From NCBI GenBank assembly GCA_022575985.1, contig JAKSXM010000272.1, positions 26,305,501 to 26,369,500 on the forward strand: 64,000 bases of DNA. The letters run 5' to 3'. Positions 22,736 through 34,012 of the stretch are shown here, piece by piece; position 1 is the stretch's first letter; every line of letters begins with the position of its first letter. The DNA comes from Anagrus nilaparvatae. Taxonomy: Eukaryota; Arthropoda; Insecta; Hymenoptera; Mymaridae. The translations under genes were made by a program, and so were the position numbers. Below the pieces are notes generated by a model. The model saw nothing but the letters and a program-made list of their open reading frames with translations, did not search any database and had not been told where the DNA came from.

Positions 22736-22889
22736 CCCCCCTAAAAACGTCAATTTTTGACCCCCCCCCTAAAAGCGTCAATTTTTGACCCCCCCCTAAA
22801 AGCGTCAATTTTTGACCCCCCCCCCCCTAAAAGCGTCAATTTTTGACCCCCCCCCCCTAAAAGCGTCACTTTTTCACCCCCCCCCCCCC
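22733..22889. repeat. Six long C-runs in a ~30-bp tandem array
   Basis: The unit is C-run, TAAAAGCGTCAATTTTTGA, with C-runs of 9, 9, 8, 12, 11 and 13 bases. The minus strand thus has six G-runs of at least eight, able in principle to form G-quadruplexes, and the plus strand can form i-motifs. The loops between runs are about 20 nt, longer than in classical short-loop quadruplexes. Run lengths may be unreliable in the assembly. Confidence 0.9.
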
Positions 22890-22938
22890 TGCCGAGCCGG
22901 ACTTTTTCAAATACCCCATCCAATGAACATGTTCCATG

Positions 22939-24980
22939 TTAAAATTTTTAAAATTTTTCAATAGCAATAGCCTACCAAAATATTATTAATTTGCAATAAC
23001 AAAGTGTTATAAATATTAATATCTGCAATTCACGTATTATATGAATTTATATAAGCTGTATAATATAAAAATAAAAATAAAAAAGATTTTTAAGTAATAA
23101 ATGAATAATAATTTAAGAGCAAAAAAAATCTCATGATAATGTTCGTAAGTTCACAGATTAGATTATTATATAGTACTTTCCAACAAGTTTTTTTTATTCG
23201 TACAAAAAAAAATTATAATAATAGTTAGATAAAGTAAGATAAAAAAAAAAGAAAAATATAATAAAAAGTAGACTTAAGTCACGTATTATCGCTTGACATT
23301 TATACTGTGAACCCCCAAAAGCATAGAAATCGTTAGACATTTATTGTCTAAAAAGCATTCCAAGTTTCCATTACATAGCTTTATATATAAGTGTATAACA
23401 TAGCAATTTGAAAATTGGTTTCAAAGTTTATACTCTAAACCTGGACTCTGACACGAATGACCCTCTCTATATATAACAAAGTACTTTATATATGTAAAAG
23501 GGCTTTAAACAAAAAGTTTTTCTTTTACAGATGCAATATATATATCTACATACGTTTTTTTTTTTATAGAAAACTTGCTAAAATCGCAAATTTTCTCTCT
23601 ATTTTTAGTAGATTCTCGTTATAAATAAAATAGGAAGAGTATTTTAATACCTAAACTAGGGTTTTTCGAGAAAATAAAATAAAATTTTTTAAAAAATATA
23701 GTCGTATATAAAAGATTATCATATAAAACTATGAGTATTTCTACGTTAGAGTAAAATTTTAAGAGCACAACTTAGCCTATATACCTAAATATAAATTTAA
23801 ATATATGCATGTATGTAAGTGTGTTTTTGTTTTATGAGTTTAGTAAGTGTAAGTAAAGATTCCGAAAAATTTGCATTACTTTTACGTACGTGTATTGCAT
23901 ATATAAAATAATATTAGTGTGTATCTAGTTTTAAAATTCTTTTTTGCCAACTTCTTTTATATATATAGACTTTTTCTGAATATTTCACTAAATTTTTCAG
24001 AAGCTTTTATTTTATGCTGCTAGGTACTACTGTGCTTACTAAATTTTTAACATTATCAACGAACCGTTAAGACAATATTTTTTTACTTAATCTATCATAT
24101 ACTTCTGGTATACTTTCTTATTTGACCAAATGAAAAACTTTTATTTAGCTATTTTAGTAATACTGTAAAATTTACTTTTTAAGGTTATGTATTTTTTTAA
24201 TACGTTTTTCAAGGATATATATAAACTTTAAAAGTATAAAAATTTTTATTATTTTTTTTTAAGTTGATTTATTTTTATTGGTTGGTGCAGTGTATAATAA
24301 ATAATGTACTTATGTTTATGTGTCAGTCTGGAAATTATTTTTAAATTTAATTATTTTTTGAAATTGTAATGGATGACAAAAGTATATCAACATTGGTGTG
24401 AATGTTGTAATGTATTGGAGGTAACACATTAATTAGGCAGAGTATGTAGTGAATAATTTGATAATATGTAAGCAAACATGCAATATGGCGTAAAATTAAT
24501 CTTTGTTTATTTATTTACATATCTGCAGTTTTTGGACTTTTAAAAAGTAATAGACACAAATTATTTACATATTAACTTATATTTTTTAAAAATATTAACT
24601 TATTTTTTTTAAAATTAAAATCTGATAAAAAAAACTGATAAAAGAAAAATTTTGACTCCGACCGGGATTTTTTTTTTTTGAAATAAATTTTGTTTATTTA
24701 ATATAATCCGTAACTTCCAAAGGCAGCGACATTATCCATTGTGCTTACACGAAACTTCGATTTAATAAGAAAATTTTAAGTACTATATGATGAAGATAAT
24801 AGTTTTCGAAATTATATTCAGAGTAAATTATGCATATCCAGTAAAATGCATATTTAAAATTAACAAAGAAAACTAAAATAAATAATTTTCAGGAAATTCC
24901 ATTTCTTTATTATAATAAGAACGAATAATTATATAAACAAAAGCGCGCCGCTGAAAGGCTTGCTTTGACTTGCCGTGCCC
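22939..24980. other. AT-rich DNA, no gene seen
   Basis: A moderately complex stretch at 23270-23500 contrasts with the A/T runs around it, but I see no convincing exon. The rest is AT-rich. No RNA gene or repeat family of the window was recognised here. Confidence 0.45.
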
Positions 24981-24991
24981 TTACAAAACAA

Positions 24992-25184
24992 ATTGGAAAA
25001 TATTTTTGGTTGAAAAATAAATATTTTCCACCTAAAATTCATTTTTCTTGTCCTAAAAAACCCCATTGAAAAGATAAAAGTTAATTTTTTCAAGTTTTTC
25101 GTTCCGCCATCTTGGAAAAACGGAAAATATTTGGGTTTAAAAAATAAATATTTTCCACCGAAATTCATTTTTCTTGCCCTAAAT
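24992..25184. repeat. Direct repeat, two ~63-bp copies 130 bp apart
   Basis: GGAAAATATTT followed by a AAATAAATATTTTCCACC stretch and ATTCATTTTTCTTG at 24992-25054 recurs with a few changes at 25122-25184. Each copy contains the inverted pair GGAAAATATT / AATATTTTCC. It is a local duplication of an unknown element. The minus-strand open frame across it simply reads both copies. Confidence 0.75.
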
Positions 25185-25639
25185 AAATTCAAATTAATCT
25201 GTATTTAAATTCTTTATTTTATTAAAATTTTTTGTTGTTATTTATTAAGTTTTGAAGCATTGGTGACCAATTTTTAAAAGAAGTTCTTGCCTAATGGAGT
25301 CCGTCTAACAGACTTGAAATAATTGACATGATTATTTCATGGGGAAAATTAAATTTTACTATTAGAACTCATGTTGCTTCTTCAAACTTCTGTCCCTTAC
25401 TGGAAATCATTCTCTTCGTATTCTTTAATTTTTGTTCATAAGTTTCTAAGCCATTTTTCAGGACAAAATTTCTGCCATAATCGAGAACCAAATCCTCAAT
25501 CCCCACGATAAAAACAAGCAAGAGCGCTACTCCTTGAACCGCGAACAGCCTTATGTCCCTATTTATTGTTTTACTTTAACAAAGTAATTTTTCTTGTGAA
25601 AAAAAGTTTATTTCATTATATTTAAACTCATTACTGATT

Positions 25640-25754
25640 TTGGTTCCTCATAGAGGAACCTTTGTAATAGGTGAAATTTTGATTTTCGATATTTTGGCAT
25701 ATAAGCACGTTTTGAGACCTCAGGAAGCTAAAAAACTGGTTTTTAAAAAAAGTC

Positions 25755-25797
<43 letters not shown>

Positions 25798-26575
25798 ATG
25801 CATGTCGCACTGTAACCGGTGATATTTCACAGCCAACACGGCATTAAGACCTAATTTTTTTCCCAAAATTTTTTTCATAAAAAAATACAAAAAACACCAA
25901 TTTTTTTTTTTTATTTGAACGTAGTACATACCTAATTTGCTTCCATGGAAGTACTAGTTTTAACAACCTCTATAAAAGTAATTTTTTGGACCTGATACTT
26001 AATTTTATGAAAATTTTTTTCTCAAAATTTTTGCCGCCAAAAAATATAAAAAATGCCAATTTTTTTTTTTTTTTAGGATGTAGTACTTAATGTTTTTCTA
26101 CGAAAGTACGAATATTTAGAATTATCGTTTTTAAATGATTATTTCATGTGTACGTGATACGTAATTTTTCGAAATTTTTTCTTTTCAAAATTTTTTTAAT
26201 AAAAAAATTAAAAAAATAGAATAATTTTTTTTCTTTTTGGACGTAATACCTAATTTATTTCTAGGAAAGTTCTAATATCCAGAATCATCGTTTTTAAAGG
26301 ATTTCTCCATTTGATATGTAATTTTTCGAAATTTTTTTTTTCATAATTTTTTGTATAAAAAGATTAAAAAAACAATAATTTTTTTTCATTTTGGACGCAG
26401 TACTTAATTTATTTCTATGAAAGTACTAATATCCAGAATTATGGTTTTAAAGGATTTCTCCATCTTATATGTAATTTTTCGAAATTTTTTTTTTTCAAAA
26501 TTTTTTCTATAAAGAAATTAAAAAAATACAATAATTTTTTTTCTTTTTGGACTTAGTACTTAGTACTGTAATTTT
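25640..26575. repeat. Microsatellite plus ~150-bp tandem array
   Basis: GGTTCCTCATAGAGGAACC (about 25641) is a small hairpin, followed by (TG)n then (TATG)n at about 25757-25803. From about 25840 a unit of roughly 146-160 bp repeats about five times, anchored by GGACG(T/C)A(A/G)TACCTAATTT near 26239, 26393 and 26539, then CGAAATTTTTTTTTTTCAAA. Copies to the right are most alike. No coding potential. Confidence 0.75.
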
Positions 26576-28800
26576 GTCTGAAACTAGAATAAAACAAAAG
26601 ATTAAAATTAAAATAAAAAAAAATTGTTTATTATGCATAAAATATATAATTTTTAATTTAAATTATATACAAATAAGCCTTTACATATCATAATAGCTCT
26701 TAACAAACAACAACATATGCTTTTTGACTAATTTTCATTCTAGTAACGTCTCTAGTTTTACCCTACGTGAATATCATTTACGAATATGTTTATATTTAAA
26801 TATGCAAACATTCAAATAATATTATTAATATAACAACTTGCTTATTTTCAACTTTTAGCTTTGAAGATTATTATTATTTTTTTCTTTTAAATCTGTTTGC
26901 TTTATTTGAAAAAAAGTTTTATAAATTTTAGCATTAGAACGTAAATAAAATTATTTATTTTTAATAAAGTTATATGTTTCTGTACAAAGTTTTATAAATA
27001 TTTATTTTGGTTTATTAAAATTTATTTTATTAAATTTAAAATAAATAAATAATTTTTTTAGAGCTAGAATTTTAAAAAAATATGTACTTTAATTTTATTT
27101 TTATATTAAAAAAATTTTGCGAAAAATAGAGAGAAATAGTAATATAATTTGTTGAATTTTATTTTTCTGCCTGACTGTTGAGTGATATTACTACTCTACT
27201 TTAATATAAAAGCTAAATTTTTTTTTTTTAAAGCAGATAATTTCATTTATAATTCTCATGCTTTTATGAGGTTAAAAAAACTTTTAATATTCGGAGTTGA
27301 TTTATTGATTTCATATATTTTTGAATGAAAATATTGCTCCATTTTAACTCGTTAACGCCGGAGTGGACAAAGCGTGTTATTTAATATCTAGCAGCTTTAA
27401 TTTCGATAGAATTTTGTATATAACAAAAGCTTAAGGACTAAAGACTTTACTTATAAAATCAATTTTAACCATAATGGTAAATTATGTCCATTGGGACAGT
27501 AAACCAACAGCAAAAATGAGTTTTTTCATAAAGCACATCACTAAATAACATTAAAAAAAATTTATAAAAAATTGTAATTTAGATTAAATATGATTTTTTG
27601 ATATTAGAATAAGATTTATTTAACTCAAAAATCAATTTCCGAGATTAAAGCTTTCTTGTAGTTAATGGATATAAAAAATTATAATAATCCAAGCTTAAGG
27701 TAAATTTTATAGTGTACCAAGAATATTGTAATATGTTGGTATTATATATCTTATCGATTTTCATCTATTTTACAAACATGCATTAAAATGCGTATAGCTA
27801 AATCAAATATTGATTACTTTTTAGCGTAATATGCAATTTCTTGAGTGCTTTCAAATTATAAATGAATTTTTTATTTATCTTTAATGAAATAATCAAATAT
27901 ATAATTATTTTTATTTATTTATTTATTGCTTTTTTTTAGACATTAAGTTAATGTAAAAATTTTGTTTGTTTACACAAAAAAAAATGAAATTTTAAAAAAG
28001 GTAATTACTAATTATTGGTAGAATAAAGATTTTATTATTTTTTGCCTAACCGTGCATAAAATGCAAGCGTAAAAGTTTTTGTCAAATTTCGTTCAAGACG
28101 GTGAGTGAAACTTTAGATACTGTGCTCGCTATTACGTTAGTGCTTCAATTTAACGCTCTTGATGTTCAATCTACTATTTACTATTTTTATCATTATTAGA
28201 ATTTTGAAATTTTAAAATTTGTATAAATAAAAAATTTATTGAAAATAAATTGTAAATTTTAGCTGAAAATGTCCATCTACATAAAACGTAGTTATAAATT
28301 AATAAGTTACTCAAATTAGAAATCTATTAACTAATTGAAATATTAAATCATATGATTAAGACATATGTAATATATACAACAATAATCTATATTGATAATC
28401 TATATCTTATCGCTAGGTAACGCCTTAATCAAAGTGTATTACACCCTGGCCTTAATAATTAAACTTGTAATTTAATTTCATGTTACAAAACATATTTACC
28501 TATAAATAACTTAATTTTTTTTTTAATTTTTATATTATGTATATTCAAAAATAAAGTGTAAATAAAATGTTATTTTTGTTTGTTTTCATTAATAGAAAAA
28601 TTTTTAACAAGGAAGAAAATAAATATTGATAATGAATTTTATTAAAATGTTATATATATATATATATTTCTTTTTAATATAAATTTTATCAAATAAATAT
28701 TTGTTGAAAAATAAATTTCATGTACTACATTGCAAAGTTTAATAATATATTTATATTTTGTAAGTAAACAAAATTTTTTTTTATTATTAAATAAAAATAT
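26576..28800. other. AT-rich DNA, no gene seen
   Basis: Mostly A/T runs. A short stretch near 27350-27500 (GTTAACGCCGGAGTGGACAA, then TAATGGTAAATTATGTCCAT) looks like the edge of a DNA transposon, but no matching second end was found. No coding sequence or RNA gene supported. Confidence 0.4.
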
Positions 28801-29630
28801 TTGATTTTTGAACTAACAGTTATTTCCTTTATTTTTTCAATAAATTTTCCACGTTTCGAAGACTTTCAGTCTTCATTATCAAGGCTAAAAATTTACAATA
28901 TTTTACAAATAAGCCTATTGCTTATTTGCTATTTTGTAGAGGCTGTTAAAATATAAGTTCTAGACTAAAGTCTTTTGAACTCATGTCATTAATGCGAATA
29001 ATTTAAGTTGAAAATTTTATGAAAAATTATTTACAGCACTGAGAAAATACTGCTTGAAATCAGCCTTCACATTAATTTCTATTTTGTACAAAAAATCTTT
29101 TTTTTTCAAAATATAATTTTACATCAAGTAAAAAACCATCAATTTCAATGAAAAAATCAAACTATTCGCCCTCAACTGCAATTACAGCCTAGGTATCCTT
29201 CACCACTTATTGTAAATAAAAAAATAACAAATAATAATACTCAAATTTCTAAACATCCCCAAACTTATAGCTCTCAAAAGAAATATTCAAATAATAACCA
29301 AACTAACTTTTTTTTAATAAAAATAATTTACTAAATCAAAATTTTCAACTAAACTCTGTTAATAATCGTCCCTCTTACTTTATGAGACCTCAAATTCCTT
29401 TACAATTTCCGATTCCTCAACAAATACCCATACTCCGTCAACCTCAATATTATCACAACTTACTGACTCTCAAACAAAAGCTCTGAACATTTTGCAGATT
29501 TCTACTAAGAAACCATAGGAATATAGCTAAGAAATCAAAATTTGAAAATTAAAAACTTAACTAAAAACGCTTATCATTATAATCTTTTCAAAGCCTGTAA
29601 TTTTAACGCTAGTTCCCATTGCCAACCTAA

Positions 29631-30242
29631 TTGCATAGACTTTGTTCGTTCGTGGACTTCGTTTGGTTTTACAACGCTTTCACTGACGCCATGGCTCAAA
29701 TACCGGGTTATAATTTAATTAGAAATGATAGACAGGGGCGTAGTTCGGCAGGAGTAGCCTTAAACATTAAAAATAATATCAAATATCGTATCCTTGATAG
29801 AAACAATGAAACTGACTATGAAAAATTGTCTGAGAATCTAATATGTGAAATTAATCTTTCAAGTGCTTACCTTGTTTTAACTGCTGTTTACAGGTCCCCA
29901 GACTCTAGATTCCATCAGGGTATTAAGTTTTTTGAAAATTTATCCACTGTTATAGCAAATTATAGTAATAAACTAATTTTAAGAGATTTTAATGCTGACA
30001 TATACTACTTTAATTATAAATCTATCATAATGTTTGTTGTTATTTGTGAAAACAGGCTATACTTAGTCCCTCTTGGGTTTACCCATAAAGGCCCTCAACA
30101 ATTTTTTGCTATTCATTTTTGTATAGTTGATGAAAATGACCGCATCATATCATTTAATAAAATGTCTTTCATAAATAACCATTCACTCATAGATATTACA
30201 CTAGATATCTTTGTTCCAGAAACTGTTATAAATAAAGATTAA
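29631..30242 (+). pseudogene. LINE endonuclease-domain relic (Jockey/CR1 group)
   Basis: The 203-codon frame carries the order of an apurinic-type LINE endonuclease: GYNLIRNDRQGRSSAGVAL, a VLTAVYRSPDS stretch (family usually TAVYRPPDS), LILRDFNAD (family usually GDFN, here Gly to Arg) and a later SFINNHSLIDI (family usually SDH). The start codon is not real, since family proteins begin about 40 residues earlier; the preceding sequence (29580-29630) has an eroded version. No RT follows; 30243-30480 is full of stops. It is a dead copy fragment, probably related to the LINE pieces at 60-63.6 kb. Confidence 0.7.
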
Positions 30243-33063
30243 ACTAAAAGAATTCTTTTTGGCAAAAATGTTACAGAATTTTACAATTTCTAATAATATG
30301 TTTTACTTTGTTGGAACAAATATCAAACTCTCTAAATATGTCAGAGAAATCATGAAAAAGACCTATTTTAAATATCAGAAAGTTAAGGAAACAAATGATA
30401 AAAATCGAACTATTATCTTTATCTAAAGTAATCTAAGGATTGCCTAATAACTAAAAACCACAAAAAAATTTAATAAAATGTATGCTCGTGCCTGAAATAA
30501 AAATGTCTTAGCTTTTTTTTTATAAATTAGAGCGATTTTTATTACTTAATTAGCCTTTTTTATCACTTAATTATACTAAAAAAATTTTATAAATTAAATT
30601 TTTTTTTTTTATGTTCTTTGTACCTTACATCAAATAAATTAAAAATCAAGTGGAAAATAATCAAAAGAGAAAAAAAAAAGCATAATATTCAAAAGAAAAG
30701 GTTACATAATATAAAAAATAGCCAAAGGCAAAATATTATTAAAAAAAAAGTGTCTCTACTATCAATTAAAGTTTTGCTATTTTTTTTTTTGCTTACATAA
30801 TACGACAAAGATTTAAAAAAAAATGTTATATTGAAATAAAAGCTATTTATGATTATGCACATAGCGTTAAATAAACTAAATAGCCTGAGGAGTGATTTAC
30901 ATACACAAAAAAGCTTTATATCTCTGTCTTTGAAAAGTATATCATAAAATTTGAGGTGAAAATTCTCGAGTTGATACATTTCAAGAACAAGAAAATTATA
31001 TTCTCTCCTATCTCATTCATTTGATAAACTGATGTTCTTATATATACTTGATTGTCAACTACAATATTGTGGTTTTGAAATCTCTCAGTATATTATAGAT
31101 ACTGTACTTAGATACAAAACCTTATATAACATAAATTCCTGTCACTGACCCTCTCATCTTCAAATAAATAAACCTTGATGATGTTTATTAAACAAATACA
31201 CAAATACATACATATATATATGTGTGTAATCTTTTAACCCTAAAATTACCATAATATATATAAACTTTATATACGTTATTACTTGTTCACCCCTTTCATA
31301 TGCAGGGTTATCAACTTCTACACTTTTTTTTTGTAACATAACCCAGACCTTTTTATGATGTTCTTCATTGAAAAAAAAGCTTAACAAAGGCTATATATAT
31401 ATATATATATAACCGCACAAGTTAAAAGTTTAACGAGTAGTATATATTTATATAGACGTTGTATGATAATAAAAAAAAATTGAGTGAATGACGTTGAATA
31501 TAAGATATTAATATTAATCGAAAACTTTGTCAACCAAAACCTTAATGTTCTACTGGAAAGTTTAATGCTTTAATAATAATCTATATTGTATAAAGAAATA
31601 GTGTATAAATATAATTTACAAATATGATACTATTTTTTTTTAATTTTTCGTTTTTTTAATATTTTAAAATCAATAATACGGTTCATTATCATTAAAATAA
31701 TAATTGATGAAAGTGCGAGCAGAAAATATAAAAATACTTATATGTTTAATTCTATGAAAGAGAAGCTGTTTGAAGTTTTTTTTGTGTTTAAAATACTTAT
31801 ATATGTAAGTTCTTAGTTTGTGATTTTGTTGGGATTTAAAAACTATTTATCAGTTTCTTAAAAATTTAACAACTTTTATGTGTTTGTTCTATTTAGAAAA
31901 TTAGCATTGGGACTTATTTTGTCATTGTGGGTATCCTAGTATGATTTGGAAAATCTGGTCAAGAGGTTAAAACATATTATTCTATCTGAATTCATTCTTT
32001 GCATTTCAGATAATTAAGCTATACATCTGATTGTACCATATGCTACTTTGTTACCAATTCGTTTTGCGTTAAGTATTTTTTGAACAACCCCTAAGACGAA
32101 TTTGATAGTATATTATTGTAACATGTTCTTCTCTGAAGACTCCGTTTCTCCGAGAAACCTCATTACTTTTTAATTGCCCTTAGCAGTGTTATTCGCAGAA
32201 TTCTCTTGATTATACCTTGAAAATATAATATCTCGTAATATAATAGAATATTTTATCTCACAAAGATAACCCAGCGTATGCGACTCCATTACTACCCCCT
32301 AAAGTTACGAAAGTCGTGTACAAGGGGGCAAATTAAAGGTTTTCCCTTGTACTATTTATTGTATTCATAAATTTTAAGAAAAATCACAATAACCTGCTGT
32401 TGATTTATTCCTTAAAAATTAGTTTTTATTCGTCTTAAAAGAAATCTAGCTCCCTCTCCCCCCCAAAAAAACCGTAAATACGCTAAAAGTTCTGAAATAA
32501 ATAAAATAAAGCTTCTGTATCAAATTTTTAATTTCTAGTTCAACTTTTAATTTCTGCCTTGTTTTTTCGTAACACGGAATCTATGCCAGGGTCCACACTC
32601 CATGCACTCAATAAAAATCCGTTTACCGTAACCGGAAATATTTTGCTTACTGTTAGCGAAATTCCTCTTGCCGTGACCCGAAATTCCACTTGTGGTTATT
32701 GGATTTTTTTTTTGCTAAAACGATTACTAGTGATATGAAACATAAAAAATTTTTTTTAATTTAAAGTTTTTTTTTCATATCGTACTACTGGGCGAATATC
32801 TTAAATAAGCTTAAAACGGCACCGATCGGTGGATTAATTCATTTGAAAAATTTTTATTACTACCTGCACTAGTAAAGTTTTTAAGTTGAGCATGTCTCTT
32901 TTCCACTGTAATTTTAAAAATGAAATATTTTTTTCTTGCATTTAATTTAAGTTGTAAGATAAAATAAATATTTATAGAAGACAGTAAATACGTAAAAATA
33001 TAACTTGAAATTCTAATTTTTGTACAAATTAAATTAATAAATAAATTAAAATCTCTAAAAAAG
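30243..33063. other. AT-rich DNA, no gene seen
   Basis: It contains long A/T runs and an (AT)n run near 31393-31412, plus moderately complex stretches at 31890-32340 and 32560-32700 without a recognisable reading frame. No RNA gene. The open frames here are low-complexity Lys/Asn/Phe/Ile translations of AT-rich DNA. Confidence 0.45.
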
Positions 33064-34012
33064 TATATGGGTGAATATTTCTCAAGCGTATACGAAATGT
33101 ATGGATGGGTTGCCAAATCCGTACCAAAATATTTTTGGTTGAAAGTACACTGAAATTCTTTTTGGTTTTCTGATCACTTGGATAGGGCTTCAAAGCTCCA
33201 AATCCTTAGCTTGCTTCTCAAAAAATTTTTCGGGGCGTATAGCCCCAAATTTGAGAACTCTATAACACGAAATTAGGTTCACAAATAATTGTTTATATTT
33301 ATTTTGAAAATTTTTTTGAATTTGAGGTTATAAAAAAAGTAAAAACAAAAGCAAATGATTATTTAAGGCAAATAGACATTTATTTTGGGCCACTGCTCCC
33401 CGAAATTCGGCTTTAAAATCAACAAATAATCAGTAAAGTAACGACTTAATACAATTCGTCAGAAAGCTAAAAAGATTTTCAGTGTACATATACATAAAAA
33501 AATAATTTTCCTACTTTTTAGCTTTTTAGATCCGATTCTCTCTTTTTTACAGCTAGCTGTTTGAATTGTTTCTTTGTTTGAAAATTTGGGGACCTTAGGA
33601 AATTTCCCATAGAATCCGTTTCTGGGGTCAAAAATTTTTTTGAACTATACGCATATGTGATAAAATCAACATTTAAGGCTTCCACTTCTAGCCTTTATAT
33701 CTCAGCAGCAGATAGCTCAATTTTCTTCCTATAGGTCTCAATTTTATGTGTGTGTGTGTGTATTTTTAGTACACGAAACAATTTTATTTTAATGTCCATT
33801 GTGTAGAAATAACAAATTTTTAAATTAAAAGTTATAATATAAAATATTTTTTATAAAAATTAGTTTGTTTAAATATGCTTTAAAAATATGTTACATAATA
33901 ACTTTTAACTTTGAAATTTTGTTACACAAATCGACCAAAAATATTTTGGTACGGAATTAAATGAATATCATCCATAAATTTTTCATACCCTTGAGAAATA
34001 TGCACCCATATA
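33064..34012. mobile_element. 949-bp DNA element with ~75-bp imperfect TIRs
   Basis: The left end TATATGGGTGAATATTTCTC continues through TATGGATG and CCGTACCAAAATATTTTTGG, and the right end carries the inverted set (CCAAAAATATTTTGGTACGG ... CATCCATAA ... GAGAAATATGCACCCATATA). The TIRs are about 75-80 bp with several differences. The interior has no transposase. The outer 20 bp closely resemble the ends of the 61884-62927 foldback element. No clear target duplication is visible, because TATATGGG/CCCATATA is itself symmetrical. Confidence 0.7.

Larger units (their letters stand above)
21639..22938. mobile_element. Minisatellite block bounded by a 17-bp inverted repeat
   Basis: CATGGAACATGTTCATT at 21639-21655 is exactly inverted at 22922-22938. 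Each copy also contains the palindrome GAACATGTTC. Between them lie the 25-bp array, a unit of the 24-bp dispersed family and the C-run array. No coding sequence is present. Short inverted ends with an internal tandem array are compatible with a non-autonomous DNA element, though the inverted copies could also be chance reuse of a self-palindromic motif. Confidence 0.5.

Noticed and set aside
27346..27510. piggyBac-type MITE
   Set aside because: TTAA followed by CTCGTTAACGCC looks like an end, but no matching inverted end or second TTAA was found.
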